Shown here: piece by piece, positions 1 to 9,600 of the stretch | How positions within the stretch are numbered: position 1 is the first letter of the stretch | Layout: each line of letters opens with the position of its first letter | Translations under genes and position numbers: made by a program | Notes under the pieces: generated by a model | Seen by the model: the letters and a program-made list of their open reading frames with translations, nothing else | Told to the model about the DNA's origin: nothing | Databases searched by the model: none | Origin: Verrucomicrobiia bacterium | GTDB taxonomy: Bacteria; Verrucomicrobiota; Verrucomicrobiia; Limisphaerales; Fontisphaeraceae | Assembly: GCA_026414565.1 (NCBI GenBank) | Contig: JAOAIT010000017.1 | Coordinates: 1-64,000 of the forward strand | Direction: 5' to 3' | DNA: 64,000 nt

Positions 1-1613
1 ATCTCGACAAGTACTCCATCCGGGAGTCCATCGAGGACGGCACCACGGTCCCGCTGCATTACCAGCTCGCGCCCAACGATCTGCTTGCCGACCGCGAGGC
101 GATGGAGCGGAAGTTCTGGGCAGCAGCAGAACTGGAGGGCGTGGCGGACATCGAGGAGATCAACCGCGTGCTCGACCGCGCGGTGACGCTCACCAACATG
201 CTCAAGAACCGCGAGCGGGTGGAAAAGATTGCCGCGTTCGTGGCCGAGCATTTCCGTCAAACCGTGCAGCCGATGGGCTACAAAGCGTTTCTCGTCGCCG
301 CCGACCGCGAAGCGTGTGCCTTTTACAAGGAAGCGCTGGATCGTTACCTGCCGGCCGAATGGAGCGCTGTAATCATCAGTGCCGGGCACAACGATCCGCC
401 TCACCTCAAGCGTCATCACCTGAGCGAGGATGAGGAGCGCCGTCTGCGCCAGGTTTTCCGCAAGCCCGACGAGAACCCGCAGATGTTCATCGTGACCGAA
501 AAACTCCTGACGGGTTACGACGCGCCCATACTCTACTGCATGTACCTGGACAAGCCCATGCGCGACCATGTGTTGCTCCAGGCCATTGCGCGCGTGAACC
601 GTCCCTATGAGAGCGAGCAAGGGCAGCGCAAGACCACCGGCTTGATCGTGGACTTCGTGGGCGTGTTTGAGAACCTGGAGCGGGCGCTGGCTTTCGACTC
701 GCGGGACGTCAGCGGCGTGGTGCAGGGGATTGACGTGCTGCAAGCGCGCTTCAAGCAGCTCATGGAAAAAGGCCGAAGCTCTTATCTTCCGATTATGGCT
801 GGCAAGGATGGTGATAAGGCGGCCGAGGCAGCGCTCGAGCGCTTCCGCGACAGGAACTCGCGCGAGGCATTTTATCGCTTTTTCCGGGAGTTGGAAGAGG
901 TGTACGAGATTCTATCCCCCGACCCGTTCCTGCGCCCTTACCTGGACGACTATCAGCGCCTGGTCGAGATGTACCGCTTGCTCCGAGCTGCCTACGAGCC
1001 GCATGTGCCGGTGGCCAAATCGTTCCTGCGCAAGACCGCTGAAATTGTCCAGCAACACAGCCGCACAACCGTATTGGGTGAGCCGACAACGACCTATGAG
1101 ATTGGACCAGCGGCGCTGATCGCCTTGTCCAAGGAGGAAAAGCCCGAGACCGTCAAGGTCTTCAATCTGCTCAAGGAGCTGCACCGCCTGGTGGAAGAGG
1201 GCGCCCGCGCTGCGCCGTATCTGTTTTCCATCGGCGAGCGTGCCGATGAGATCCGCCGCCGTTTCGAGGAGCGGCAGATCGAGGCACAGGAGGCCTTAGC
1301 GGAAATCAACCAGCTTGTGCAGCAATTCAGTGAAGCCTACAACCAGCGCACAAAAAGTAGTCTTTCCCCGCCGGCCTTTGCAGTGGAATGGTGGCTGCGC
1401 GTGCATCAGGTTGCTCCCGAAAAGGCACAGCAGGTGGCGCAAGGAATGGAAGTCGCCTTTGCCAACTACCCGCATTGGATGACCAGCCAGGAGCAGGAGC
1501 GCAATCTGCGGGTTTTTTTCTACAAAGCGCTGATGGACATTCACGTTTCTAACGGCGATGTCGTATGTTGGGTTGATTCCATCTTGAACCAATTGCGGAG
1601 GGCTGTTGAATGA
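1..1613 (+). CDS. hsdR: Type I restriction endonuclease R subunit (HsdR), C-terminal part, 5' end outside window
   Basis: The reading frame is already open at base 3 and ends with TGA at 1611-1613, so about 537 C-terminal residues are visible. The visible part starts in the second RecA-like helicase domain. It shows the phrase IEDGTTVPLHYQ, typical of HsdR between the two motor domains. At about nt 480-605 it has FIVTEKLLTGYDAP (motif V region) and LLQAIARVNRP (motif VI with the arginine finger). The rest is the helical C-terminal part of HsdR, which docks on the methylase core. HsdR is the ATP-driven translocase and nuclease of type I restriction systems. The nuclease domain and hsdM/hsdS must lie upstream, if present. 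An internal ATG at 102 is not the real start. The gene overlaps the downstream metallopeptidase by 4 bp, which suggests one operon. Confidence 0.9.
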   Translation, partial: LDKYSIRESIEDGTTVPLHYQLAPNDLLADREAMERKFWAAAELEGVADIEEINRVLDRAVTLTNMLKNRERVEKIAAFVAEHFRQTVQPMGYKAFLVAADREACAFYKEALDRYLPAEWSAVIISAGHNDPPHLKRHHLSEDEERRLRQVFRKPDENPQMFIVTEKLLTGYDAPILYCMYLDKPMRDHVLLQAIARVNRPYESEQGQRKTTGLIVDFVGVFENLERALAFDSRDVSGVVQGIDVLQARFKQLMEKGRSSYLPIMAGKDGDKAAEAALERFRDRNSREAFYRFFRELEEVYEILSPDPFLRPYLDDYQRLVEMYRLLRAAYEPHVPVAKSFLRKTAEIVQQHSRTTVLGEPTTTYEIGPAALIALSKEEKPETVKVFNLLKELHRLVEEGARAAPYLFSIGERADEIRRRFEERQIEAQEALAEINQLVQQFSEAYNQRTKSSLSPPAFAVEWWLRVHQVAPEKAQQVAQGMEVAFANYPHWMTSQEQERNLRVFFYKALMDIHVSNGDVVCWVDSILNQLRRAVE

Positions 1614-1918
1614 AAAAAGCTGAGGCACCGGTGTGGCAACCGTTGGAACAGGCCGTTCCTGTGGATTTGTTTCGTGGTGAGGTGCGGGTGTGGGCGGAGC
1701 GTCTTGGTGTTGTCCCCAAGGAAATATGGATTCAACCGATGAGACGCAAATGGGCGAGTTGTTCTTCGCGGGGCCGCCTTACCTTTAGTACGGAGCTACT
1801 GAATCAGTCGGCCGATTTCCGCCGCCAGGTCATCGTCCACGAGCTGCTGCACTTGAAACTGCCCAACCATGGCAAATTATTTAAAGCACTGCTTCGAGCC
1901 TATTTAGAGACAGGCTAA
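1610..1918 (+). CDS. Small YgjP/DUF45-like zinc metallopeptidase
   Basis: This 102-residue protein carries a zinc-protease motif H77-E-L-L-H81 followed by H87 in HLKLPNHGKLFK. Upstream is the conserved RRKWASCSSRGRL segment (residues 45-57). Both are hallmarks of the YgjP-like (DUF45, M48-related) metallopeptidases. The start is well supported: ATG at 1610 overlaps the hsdR stop (ATGA), and a strong GGAGGG Shine-Dalgarno lies at 1597-1602, 7 nt upstream. Full-length YgjP proteins are about 200-240 residues, so this is a short form with only the core. Short YgjP-like genes are often found next to type I restriction genes. A role in processing the restriction complex is possible but not shown here. 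Confidence 0.85.
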   Translation: MKKAEAPVWQPLEQAVPVDLFRGEVRVWAERLGVVPKEIWIQPMRRKWASCSSRGRLTFSTELLNQSADFRRQVIVHELLHLKLPNHGKLFKALLRAYLETG

Positions 1919-2152
1919 TCTATTTTTCTTTGGCACGCCTGGGTGGGTCGGCCTCAAGGTTTACGGTGGTCAGAAGGTTACAGTTAATGGCAAGCTGCGG
2001 GCGAAAACTGAGGAAGCGGAGGGGACCGCAGAGGAGGCGGGGGAGAGGCAAGGGCGAAGGTGGAGGAACGCACGCGGACGAACAAGAACGGAGGGGATAT
2101 GGATTGAGGTGAACGAGGCTTGGGGGGGTGCACCGGAGCTTAACGTATTTTT

Positions 2153-2473
2153 TCACAGACAAACTGGTTTTAGAGAGGACGCGAGCTGGCCACCCGCCGG
2201 TTCATCCCGAGGGTTCGGGACTCTATCATGCAGCAGGTGCTGGCGGATCCAAGCGGCGGATTTCATGGCTTTGATTTGGCGTTCGCGGGCCAGGGCCGCG
2301 GCGCGGGAGGGGTGGGGCTCGGACCAGAGGAGGTGCCAGGGGCCGTTTTTGCGGGTGTATTTGCCATGGGCCGGGCCTGGGTCGTTGTGCGAGGCCAGGC
2401 GTTGGGCCAGGTTTTGGGTGTGGCCGATGTAAAACTGGCCGGCAGGGTTTTGGAGGATATAAACGTGAAACAC
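2153..2473 (-). CDS. GIY-YIG endonuclease domain protein
   Basis: The product is 106 residues with a GTG start (complement of 2471-2473). It opens with VYILQNPAGQFYIGHTQNL, the GIY-YIG signature (VYIL...FYIG) followed by the conserved arginine of the next helix. It is a single-domain nuclease of the UvrC-like/YhbQ type, which cuts DNA, but the specific role of these small members is unknown. The last 20 or so residues are unusual: they are encoded by a decayed copy of the tRNA-Asn-end repeat found downstream (see 2164-2226). The native C-terminus was therefore probably replaced when that repeat arrived. The gene lies between the restriction genes and the tRNA-Asn array and is probably part of the same accessory region. 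Confidence 0.8.
   Translation of the reverse strand: MFHVYILQNPAGQFYIGHTQNLAQRLASHNDPGPAHGKYTRKNGPWHLLWSEPHPSRAAALARERQIKAMKSAAWIRQHLLHDRVPNPRDEPAGGQLASSLKPVCL
2164..2226 (-). repeat. Decayed copy of the tRNA-Asn 3'-end repeat
   Basis: This stretch aligns with the start of the 122-bp units at 2508 and 2630, with two bases deleted in the T-arm part and several substitutions. The segment from the conserved acccgccggttc through the palindrome tcccgagggttcggga to actcta is unchanged relative to the 2630 unit. The preceding 12 bases, cagacaaactgg (2156-2167), recur at 2499-2510 directly before the first good copy. It lies inside the 3' end of the GIY-YIG gene. It is best read as an old attachment-site or tRNA-end duplication. 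Confidence 0.6.
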
Positions 2474-2507
2474 GGGGCTGGTCTTTGAGACGATCCGGCA
2501 GACAAAC

Positions 2508-2629
2508 TGGCTCCAGAGACAGGACTCGAACCTGTAACCCGCCGGTTGATCCCGAGGGTTCGGGACTCTACCTTGGGCACATTTTTGGAGCGGCGCACGG
2601 GCGGGCCAGGGGTTTTGGCCGAGATAAAT
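2508..2629 (-). repeat. 122-bp tandem unit 1 with tRNA-Asn 3' half
   Basis: Bases 2508-2547 are identical to the last 40 nt of the intact tRNA-Asn at 2752-2826 (3' side of the anticodon arm, whole T-arm, 3' acceptor strand and encoded CCA). Beyond this, where the tRNA would continue, the unit instead has a perfect 6-bp inverted repeat (tcccga gggt tcggga) and about 65 bp of non-tRNA sequence. No 5' acceptor strand that could pair is present, so this is not a functional canonical tRNA. The arrangement resembles the 3'-end duplication left by integrases that use tRNA genes. Confidence 0.75.
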
Positions 2630-2751
2630 TGGCTCCAGAGACAGGACTCGAACCTGTAACCCGCCGGTTCATCCCGAGGGTTCGGGACTCTACCTTGGGC
2701 GCATTTTTGGGGCGGCGCACGGGCGGGCCAGGGGTTTTGGCCGAGATAATT
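2630..2751 (-). repeat. 122-bp tandem unit 2 with tRNA-Asn 3' half
   Basis: This is a near-identical copy of the preceding unit, with only a few substitutions (for example ttcatccc for ttgatccc and gcgcattt for gcacattt). It directly abuts the intact tRNA-Asn. The period from unit to unit and from unit to tRNA is exactly 122 bp, which points to tandem duplication or serial integration at the same tRNA end. Confidence 0.75.
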
Positions 2752-2826
2752 TGGCTCCAGAGACAGGACTCGAACCTGTAACCCGCCGGTTAACAGCCGG
2801 CTGCTCTACCATTGAGCTACTCTGGA
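2752..2826 (-). tRNA. tRNA-Asn (anticodon GTT)
   Basis: Read on the minus strand, the gene gives a 7-bp acceptor stem (TCCAGAG with CTCTGGA) and a D-arm with GGTAGAG. The anticodon arm is CCGGC-TGTTAAC-type with GTT in the loop. The T-arm is ACAGG-TTCGAGT-CCTGT, the discriminator is G, and CCA is encoded (2752-2754). All stems pair. Its 3' end is the source of the repeated 40-bp segment to its left, so it is probably an integration site. Confidence 0.95.
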
Positions 2827-2915
2827 GCACGTAGCGTGCGCTACAGGCAGGGCAATTTAGCGGGTTGGGGGCGGGTGGTCAACTGGATTGTGGCGGTTTT
2901 TTTGCGCTAATGTCC

Positions 2916-2944
2916 TTGAAAGGGAGGCGGGGGTGTTTTAGAGT
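2916..2944 (+). promoter_or_regulatory. Candidate sigma-70-type promoter of glgC
   Basis: TTGAAA at 2916-2921 and TAGAGT at 2939-2944 are separated by 17 bases. Transcription would start near 2951, about 27 nt before the glgC ATG. This is pattern matching only; the -10 box matches the general consensus at 4 of 6 positions. Confidence 0.35.
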
Positions 2945-2977
2945 GGGGGCGCCACTCAGAAACGGTTGCAACACGAT

Positions 2978-4288
2978 ATGCCAGAAGCGCCAATACATTT
3001 GCCCATCGGAACCCGAAACGTGCTGGCGGTTGTCCTGGGCGGGGGACAGGGGACCCGCCTGTTCCCGTTGACGCGGGATCGGTCGAAGCCGGCGGTGCCG
3101 CTGGCGGGGAAGTACCGGCTGGTGGATATTCCGATATCGAATTGCATCAATTCGGGTTTGTGGCGGATTTATGTGCTGACGCAGTTCAACACGGCGTCGC
3201 TGCACCGGCACATCAACGGGAGTTACAAGTTTGATCATTTCAGCGGGGGGTTTGTGGAGATTCTGGCGGCGGAGCAGACGCTGACCAATACGTCGTGGTA
3301 TCAGGGGACGGCGGATGCGATTCGGAAGAACTGGACGCATTTTGACAATCATCCGTGGGATTACATGCTGATTTTGGGCGGGGATCAGTTGTACCGGATG
3401 AATTTTCAGGAGATTTTGCGGCGGCATGTGGAGCACAAGGCGGATGTGACGGTGGCGACGACGCCGGTGCCGCGGCGGGACATCAGCGGGCTGGGGATCA
3501 TGCAGATTGATGCGGACGCGCGGATAGTGAATTTTGTGGAGAAGCCGAAGGAGCCGGCGGTGCAGGATGGGTTGCGGCTGGATCCGGGGAGTTACGGGCG
3601 GTATGGGATCAAGAGCGGGGAGGAGCTGTTTCTGGCGTCGATGGGGATTTATGTGTTCAACCGGGCGACGTTGCGGGAGGCGATGGACACGCCGCACACG
3701 GATTTTGGGAAGCACATCATCCCGTCGCTGATCAGCACGCACCGGGTGTATGCGGATGTGTTTCTGGGGTATTGGGAGGATATTGGGACGATCCGGAATT
3801 TTTTTGAGGCGAATCTGGATTGCACGAGCGAGCTGCCGCGGTTCAACTTTTTTGACATGCAGGCGGTGATTTACAGCCGGCCGCGGTATCTGCCGCCGAG
3901 CAAGATCAACGGGGCGTCCATTGATCACGCGATCATTGCGGATGGGTGCATCATCAACCGGGCGGCGATTGCGTACTCGGTGATCGGGCTGCGGAGCATC
4001 ATTGGCTCGGGGAGTTATTTGCATCGGACGGTGTTGATGGGGTGCGATTTTTATGAGTCGGCGGAGTCGATTGCGGAGCATCAGGCGCGGGGGCAGCCGC
4101 CGATGGGGATTGGGAAGAACACGCGGATTGAGAATTGCATCATTGATAAGAATGCGCGGATTGGGGACAATGTGGTGATCAGCCCGGCGGGCAAGCCGGA
4201 CAAGGTGGATCATCCGTTGTATTACATCCGGGATGGGATCGTGATCATTCCGAAGAACGGGGTGGTGCCGGACGGGACGATTATTTGA
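2978..4288 (+). CDS. glgC: Glucose-1-phosphate adenylyltransferase (ADP-glucose pyrophosphorylase)
   Basis: This enzyme makes ADP-glucose from ATP and glucose-1-phosphate, the committed step of bacterial glycogen synthesis. The 436-residue protein has the nucleotidyltransferase loop [12 protein letters not shown] (residues 21-32) and [18 protein letters not shown]. The catalytic region GGDQLYRM and the sugar-phosphate segment VEKPKEP follow. The C-terminus is a left-handed beta-helix with hexapeptide-like repeats (about 290-436). The length fits the family. An in-frame TTG at 2966 gives 4 more residues; ATG 2978 is preferred, although neither has a clear Shine-Dalgarno. It is divergent from the tRNA-Asn array, and the DUF255 gene follows 64 bp later in the same direction. 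No other glg gene is in the window. Confidence 0.95.
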   Translation: MPEAPIHLPIGTRNVLAVVLGGGQGTRLFPLTRDRSKPAVPLAGKYRLVDIPISNCINSGLWRIYVLTQFNTASLHRHINGSYKFDHFSGGFVEILAAEQTLTNTSWYQGTADAIRKNWTHFDNHPWDYMLILGGDQLYRMNFQEILRRHVEHKADVTVATTPVPRRDISGLGIMQIDADARIVNFVEKPKEPAVQDGLRLDPGSYGRYGIKSGEELFLASMGIYVFNRATLREAMDTPHTDFGKHIIPSLISTHRVYADVFLGYWEDIGTIRNFFEANLDCTSELPRFNFFDMQAVIYSRPRYLPPSKINGASIDHAIIADGCIINRAAIAYSVIGLRSIIGSGSYLHRTVLMGCDFYESAESIAEHQARGQPPMGIGKNTRIENCIIDKNARIGDNVVISPAGKPDKVDHPLYYIRDGIVIIPKNGVVPDGTII

Positions 4289-4352
4289 GGCGCAGGGGGG
4301 CGGGCGGTTTTTTGGGCTTTGGCCGGGCGGGCAAAGCGGGTTATGTTGGGGC

Positions 4353-6398
4353 ATGGATCAAGCAGCATCGCAAAGCGGGGCGGGGCCGCGGGTGGCGAAC
4401 CGGCTGGGGCGTGAGGCATCGCCGTATCTGCGGCAGCATCAATATAATCCGGTGGACTGGTATCCGTGGGGGGAGGAGGCGTTTGCGCGGGCGCGGGCGG
4501 AGGACAAGCCGATTTTTCTGAGCATCGGGTATTCCACGTGTCATTGGTGCCATGTGATGGAGCGGGAGTCGTTTGAGAATCCGGAGATTGCGGCGGTGTT
4601 GAACCGGCATTTTGTGAGCATCAAGGTGGATCGGGAGGAGCGGCCGGAGGTGGATCATTTGTACATGAGCGCGGTGCAGGCGTTGATGGGGCAGGGGGGC
4701 TGGCCGTTGAGCGTGTTTTTGACGCCGAAGTTGAAGCCGTTTTTTGGGGGGACGTATTTTCCGCCGCACACGCAGCAGGGGCGGCTGGGGTTCAAGGAGC
4801 TGCTGGAGGAGATTGCGCGGGCGTGGCGGGAGTGGCGGCCGGAGGTGGAGAATTCGGCGGCGTCGTTGTACCAGCAACTGGCGGCCTGGCTGGCGCAGCG
4901 GCCGGCGGAGGCGCCGGTCTGGCAGGAGAGCCTGCTGGGCGGCGCGGCGCAGGCGTTGAAGGGGGAATACGACGCGGAGCACGGCGGGTTTGGTGGGGCG
5001 CCGAAGTTTCCGCAGCCGGCGGTGCCGCATTTTTTGCTGGAGTACGGGGTGGCGTATGGGGACGGGCCGGCGGTGGAGATGGTGTTGCACACCTGCCGGG
5101 CCATGGCGCGGGGGGGCATCCATGATCAGTTGGGGGGCGGTTTTGCGCGGTATGCGGTGGACGGGGAGTGGACGGTGCCGCACTTCGAGAAGATGCTTTA
5201 TGACAACGCGCAACTGCTGGATTTGTATGTGGACGCCTGGCGGGTGAGCCGGGAGGAGGGGCTGGCGGGGGTGGCGCGGGGCATTGTGGAGTATGTGCTG
5301 CGCGACATGACGCATCCGGAGGGGGGGTTTTTCAGCGCCGAGGACGCGGACAGCGAGGGGCATGAGGGGAAGTTTTATTGTTGGACGCTGGCGGAGTGCC
5401 GGCAGGTGCTGCCGCCGGAGGAGCTGGCGGTGGTGGTGAAGCATTATGGGGTGACGGAGGCGGGCAATTTCGTGGATCACAGCCATCCGCAGCCGTTGCG
5501 GGGGTTGAATGTGTTGCGGGTGGTGGAGGACCAGTTGAGCGCGGAGGAGGCGCGCCTGCTGGCGCAGGCCAAAGCCCGGTTGCTGGCGGTGCGGGCGCAA
5601 CGGGTGCGGCCGCAGCGGGATGACAAGGTGCTGGCGTCGTGGAATGGGTTGATGCTGGGGGCGCTGGCGCGGGCGGGCGTGGCGCTGGGGATGCCCGAGG
5701 CGCTGGCGGCGGCGCGGCGGAATGCGGCGTTTGTGCGGCGGCATTTGTGGGATGAAGGGCGGCGGCGGCTGCATCACCGCTGGCGGGAGGGGGAGCGGGA
5801 CGAGGTGCAGTTGCTCAAGGCGTATGCGTTTCAGGCGTGGGGGCATCTGGCGTGGCATGAGGCCACGCTGGAGCCGGAGGCGCTGGCCTTCGCGATGACG
5901 CTGGCGGACGTGATGCTGGAGCGTTTTCTGGACGCGGAGCAGGGGGGGTTCTGGGAAAGCGAGGCGTCGCCGGAGCTGATTTTGCGGGTGAAGGACAGTT
6001 TTGATGGCGCGGAGCCGAGCGGGAATGCGATGGCGGCGGCGGTTTTGTTGAAATTGGCCCAGATTACGGGGCAGCAACGTTACCACGACGCGGCGGCGGG
6101 GGTGTTGCGGCTGCAATATGCGCGGATGCAGAAGATTCCCTCGGCGCATGCGGCGGCGTGGCGGGCGGCGGCGTGGTTGATACGTCCGGCCCGGCGGCTG
6201 GAGATTGTGGGCCCGCCGGGGGCGGAGGCGACGCAGGAGCTTTTGCGGGCGGCGCATGAGGTGTGGGTGCCGTGGCTGACGATTACGGGGCAGGCGGGCG
6301 AGGGAAGGGCAACGGCGCATCTGTGCACGGGCCAAAGCTGCGGGCCGGAGCTGAGGACGGCGGCGGAGGTGCGGCAGGCGCTGCAGGAGGCGCGGTGA
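4353..6398 (+). CDS. DUF255 thioredoxin-domain protein (YyaL/spermatogenesis-associated 20 family)
   Basis: The 681-residue protein has an N-terminal thioredoxin-like DUF255 domain (about residues 15-170). It contains the family phrase [18 protein letters not shown] and a C63-H-W-C66 redox-type motif within [10 protein letters not shown], followed by [11 protein letters not shown]. The remaining 500 residues form an alpha/alpha-toroid like N-acylglucosamine 2-epimerases and glycosidases, with [12 protein letters not shown] and [12 protein letters not shown]. Length and order match YyaL proteins. The true substrate of the family is not established; members are predicted cytoplasmic and lack a signal peptide, as here. 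It may be co-transcribed with glgC, which could point to a sugar-related role, but this is only context. Confidence 0.9.
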   Translation: MDQAASQSGAGPRVANRLGREASPYLRQHQYNPVDWYPWGEEAFARARAEDKPIFLSIGYSTCHWCHVMERESFENPEIAAVLNRHFVSIKVDREERPEVDHLYMSAVQALMGQGGWPLSVFLTPKLKPFFGGTYFPPHTQQGRLGFKELLEEIARAWREWRPEVENSAASLYQQLAAWLAQRPAEAPVWQESLLGGAAQALKGEYDAEHGGFGGAPKFPQPAVPHFLLEYGVAYGDGPAVEMVLHTCRAMARGGIHDQLGGGFARYAVDGEWTVPHFEKMLYDNAQLLDLYVDAWRVSREEGLAGVARGIVEYVLRDMTHPEGGFFSAEDADSEGHEGKFYCWTLAECRQVLPPEELAVVVKHYGVTEAGNFVDHSHPQPLRGLNVLRVVEDQLSAEEARLLAQAKARLLAVRAQRVRPQRDDKVLASWNGLMLGALARAGVALGMPEALAAARRNAAFVRRHLWDEGRRRLHHRWREGERDEVQLLKAYAFQAWGHLAWHEATLEPEALAFAMTLADVMLERFLDAEQGGFWESEASPELILRVKDSFDGAEPSGNAMAAAVLLKLAQITGQQRYHDAAAGVLRLQYARMQKIPSAHAAAWRAAAWLIRPARRLEIVGPPGAEATQELLRAAHEVWVPWLTITGQAGEGRATAHLCTGQSCGPELRTAAEVRQALQEAR

Positions 6399-6525
6399 GG
6401 AGGGGGGAGTCATTTTCCCGGGATAACGCCGATTGTTTTTCCTTCTGCGTGGCGGCATGGCGGCGCAGGGCGCGGGCCGGTCCGCCAGATGAGCAAGTTA
6501 AGTTAAAAATTAATTTAAGAATTTC

Positions 6526-6553
6526 TTGACATCCGCCGGGAGCGGGTTAAGGT
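6526..6553 (+). promoter_or_regulatory. Candidate promoter of the giant surface-protein gene
   Basis: A perfect TTGACA (6526-6531) is followed 16 bases later by TAAGGT (6548-6553). The 30 bases upstream (about 6494-6525) are very AT-rich in an otherwise GC-rich region, like an UP element. The predicted leader is about 80 nt. The same arrangement (TTGACA, 16-17 nt, TAAGNT) appears before the tRNA-Glu and before the gene at 57367. Confidence 0.45.
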
Positions 6554-6639
6554 TGCCGACAGACAACCAAACGTAGCGCTCAAATAGACAAGTAAGAGAG
6601 AAGCTTGTTTTCTTCGTTTGGGGGGCCAGCGAGGATTGT

Positions 6640-9600
6640 TTGCACAGGCAGCGAAATGCGGTGTCGTTTAGTTTGGAGGCACTAGAACCCCGAGTTCTGC
6701 TTTCCGGGGATGGTTTGTGTGCCGGCGTCCCGTGCCTGTTGCCTTCATTGCCGGGGCAGGATGTGGCGGAGGAAATGACTTGGGAGCAACCCGGCGGCAC
6801 ACATCAGCAGAACTCCTCATCTCCCCTGTTTGATTCCGGCCAGGGTGAATTGTTTGCGCCGGCCGCAGACGGGGAGGCGGCGGGAGACAGTCAAGGCGAG
6901 GCGGGCGCGGGGAGCAGCGGGGAGATCCTTGGCGTCCAAATTTCTGAGCCGCTCCGGCCGGCAATCCACACCACTGGAAGCCAGGAGGAGAGTCCCGGCG
7001 TGGGGACGGACGCAGCCATTTCGTGGTATGCCGCGCAGATGGTGGAGACGTTGCACGCGGGCAATGGCCCTCCGATGAGATGGAGTGGGGACCTGCATTT
7101 GACGCCAGAGGCGGTGCTGGATTTGGGCGGAAAAACTTTGGAACTGGCTGCAGGGCAGGTGGTTAGTGGCAGTGGTACGATTCTTGGTGGTATTGGCGGG
7201 GCGGGTGTCATCCGGCCGGGCAACTCCCCGGGTCACATTACCATGGGGGAGTTTAATCCGGGGCCGGAGACGATTACGGAGATTGAGATTGAGGGTTTGG
7301 GGCAAGGGACGGGCTATGATTGGATTCAAGTGACGGGGACGGCCCGCCTCAATGGGACGATCAAGATTATTTTCAATCCGCAAGGCGGTTATGTTCCGGC
7401 GCTGGGCCAGACGTTCGATGTCATCACCTGGGGCACGCGGGAGGGCGAGTTTGCCAACTGGCTGGGTACGGTGGGCATCGCGGGGCATCCGGATTGGGCG
7501 TTGAAGCCGGAGTACACCCCGACGGGTTTGCGGCTGACGATGGTGCAGACGCCGAATCTTTCCGCGGGGCTGGACACTCAATTACTGAATGCGTTGCAAC
7601 GGTTGGGGGAGGTGGCCGACCGTCTGGACACGTTTGGGCAGTTTGCCCAGAGCCTGCCATTCATTGGCTCCAATCTGGGGAATCTGGCCAACATGGGGAC
7701 GGCCTTCCTGAACGGCTTGCGGGCGCGGATGCTGTCGGTATTGAGCGGCATCCCCACTGTGGCGCAGGTGACGGCGGCGATTCAAGGGTGGGATAACACC
7801 AGCTTTGCGGGATTCACCTTCCGGGTGCGGGGTGTTCTGGGCCATTACGGGGTGAGCAGCAGTGACCCGGTGTGGTGGGATGTGAATGTGGAGCTGGAGC
7901 CGACGGCGGTTAATGCGACGCTGCAAAACATCCTGGGCGGGGTGTTTGGGGCGGTGTTCAGCGGGTCAGCTCCCACGGTGACGGTGAACAGCAGCGCGTT
8001 TCTGAATTTTTCCTTTGGGCGGGACGGCGGGGTTTTTGTGGGGGTGAAGGGCGTGGGGGCGCGGGCGTCGGTGAATGCGAGCGGGCTGGGGGGATTTGGT
8101 TTTGCGTTTAACACGCCGGTGGGGACGCAGACGTTGAGCGCGAGCGGGGGGACGGTGGCCCTGGCGACGGGAGTGACGGCGGCGCCGGATGCCAGTGTGC
8201 TGACCGGGGGCCGGATTACGATGGCCACCTTGACCAATCTGGCCAACGGCACGACGCCGGTGGGCAATGCGTTCAACGTCTCCACCACGGGGACGTTGAA
8301 TGCGGCGTTTCCGCTGACGGGGACGTTGAGCTTTTTGGGTTTCAGTCTGACGGGGGCGTATGTGGTGCGGGTGCAAAGCGCTGATATATATAATCAGGCA
8401 CCGGAGCTGAGCGTGGATGTCAACAGCACTTTGACGGTGATGGGACAAAACTTGAGCGGCAGCTTCACGCTCAAGAATGTGGGCACAGAGACAATTCTCC
8501 AGGCGAGCAACGTGAGTTTTCAGGTGGGTTCGGGGAGCAGCCGGGTGTTGAGCGTGCAGAATGGGGCGGGGAATCTGGTGGTGCTCAATTCCGGGCTGGC
8601 GGGGACGCTGACGCTGGATTTTGCGACTGGCCCGGCCATTCCGAATCTTGGTTTGAGCGCGACGGGTCTGCAAGTGGCGTTCAATACCACCACCGGGGCG
8701 GTGCCGGACATCAATGGGGTGGCGGTGAACCTGCCGGCGGGGCCGTATTTCCGGGTGACAGGCCAGGGGACGTTGACGCTGACCAATCCGGCGGCCAGTC
8801 TGAGCGGGAATTTTCTGTTTGAACCGCGGGATGCGGATGGGAATCCGGCCAATGGTTACGAGCAGACGGTGGCGGCGGTGGCGAATCTGGGCTTCCACTT
8901 TTCGGACGGCACGAATCCGTTGCTGACGGTGACGCAGGGGCAGGGGGCGCTGGTGTTCACGAGCGCGGGGGTGGCGGGGAGCCTGTCGGCGCAGGTGAGC
9001 TTGAACGTGCCGGCGGTGAGTTTGAGCGGGACGTACAGCGTGAGCTTGAACAACACGGCGTCCGCCTTCAACCAGACGTTTAATGTCAATGGCAGCCCGG
9101 TGACGGTGAATGTGCCGGCGGGGCCGTACCTGCGGGTGACGGCCAGTGGCGCCACGCTGACAGTGCAGGGGTTTGGCGTTACGGGCAGTTTTGTGTTTGA
9201 GCGCAAGCAGACCTCCGGGGGGGCGCTGGTGGTGACGGTGGCGGGGAGCGGGATGGCGCTGAACTTTGGGGCGTCGGCCTCCAACATATTAACGGTGAGC
9301 AATGGCAGCGGGGCGTTTATTTTGAGCCAGGGCGGGCTGGCGGGGACGGCGACGGCGACGGTGGGGGTGAACGCGGCGGGGGTGTCGGTGGGGGGGACGT
9401 TCACGGTGCGGATCAATGACCGGAATGCGGCGGTGAGCGAGACGGTGGACGTGGGCGGGGCGCCGGTGACAGTGAATCTGCCGGCCGGCCCGTATGTGCA
9501 GGTGCGGGGCCAGGGGGTGACGTTGACGGTGCTGGGGGTGGGGTTGAACGGGGACTTCAGCTTTGAACAAAAGAACACGCTGAGCGGCAGCCGGGTCATC

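Noticed and set aside
102-1613. ATG at 102 as the start of a separate small helicase gene
   Set aside because: The frame is open to the left window edge and continues with typical HsdR sequence, so it is an internal Met.
1919-2152. Short frames between the YgjP-like and GIY-YIG genes
   Set aside because: No frame has a start signal, plausible composition or motif; I see nothing definite in this stretch.
2485-2781. A 98-codon plus-strand frame over the tRNA-Asn repeats
   Set aside because: It reads antisense through the tRNA-end copies; such Arg-rich frames (RDRTRTCN, QDSNL) are a known artefact of tRNA regions.
4341-6458. A 705-codon minus-strand frame opposite the DUF255 gene
   Set aside because: It is a shadow frame of Arg, Pro and Leu; the plus strand has a clear conserved protein.
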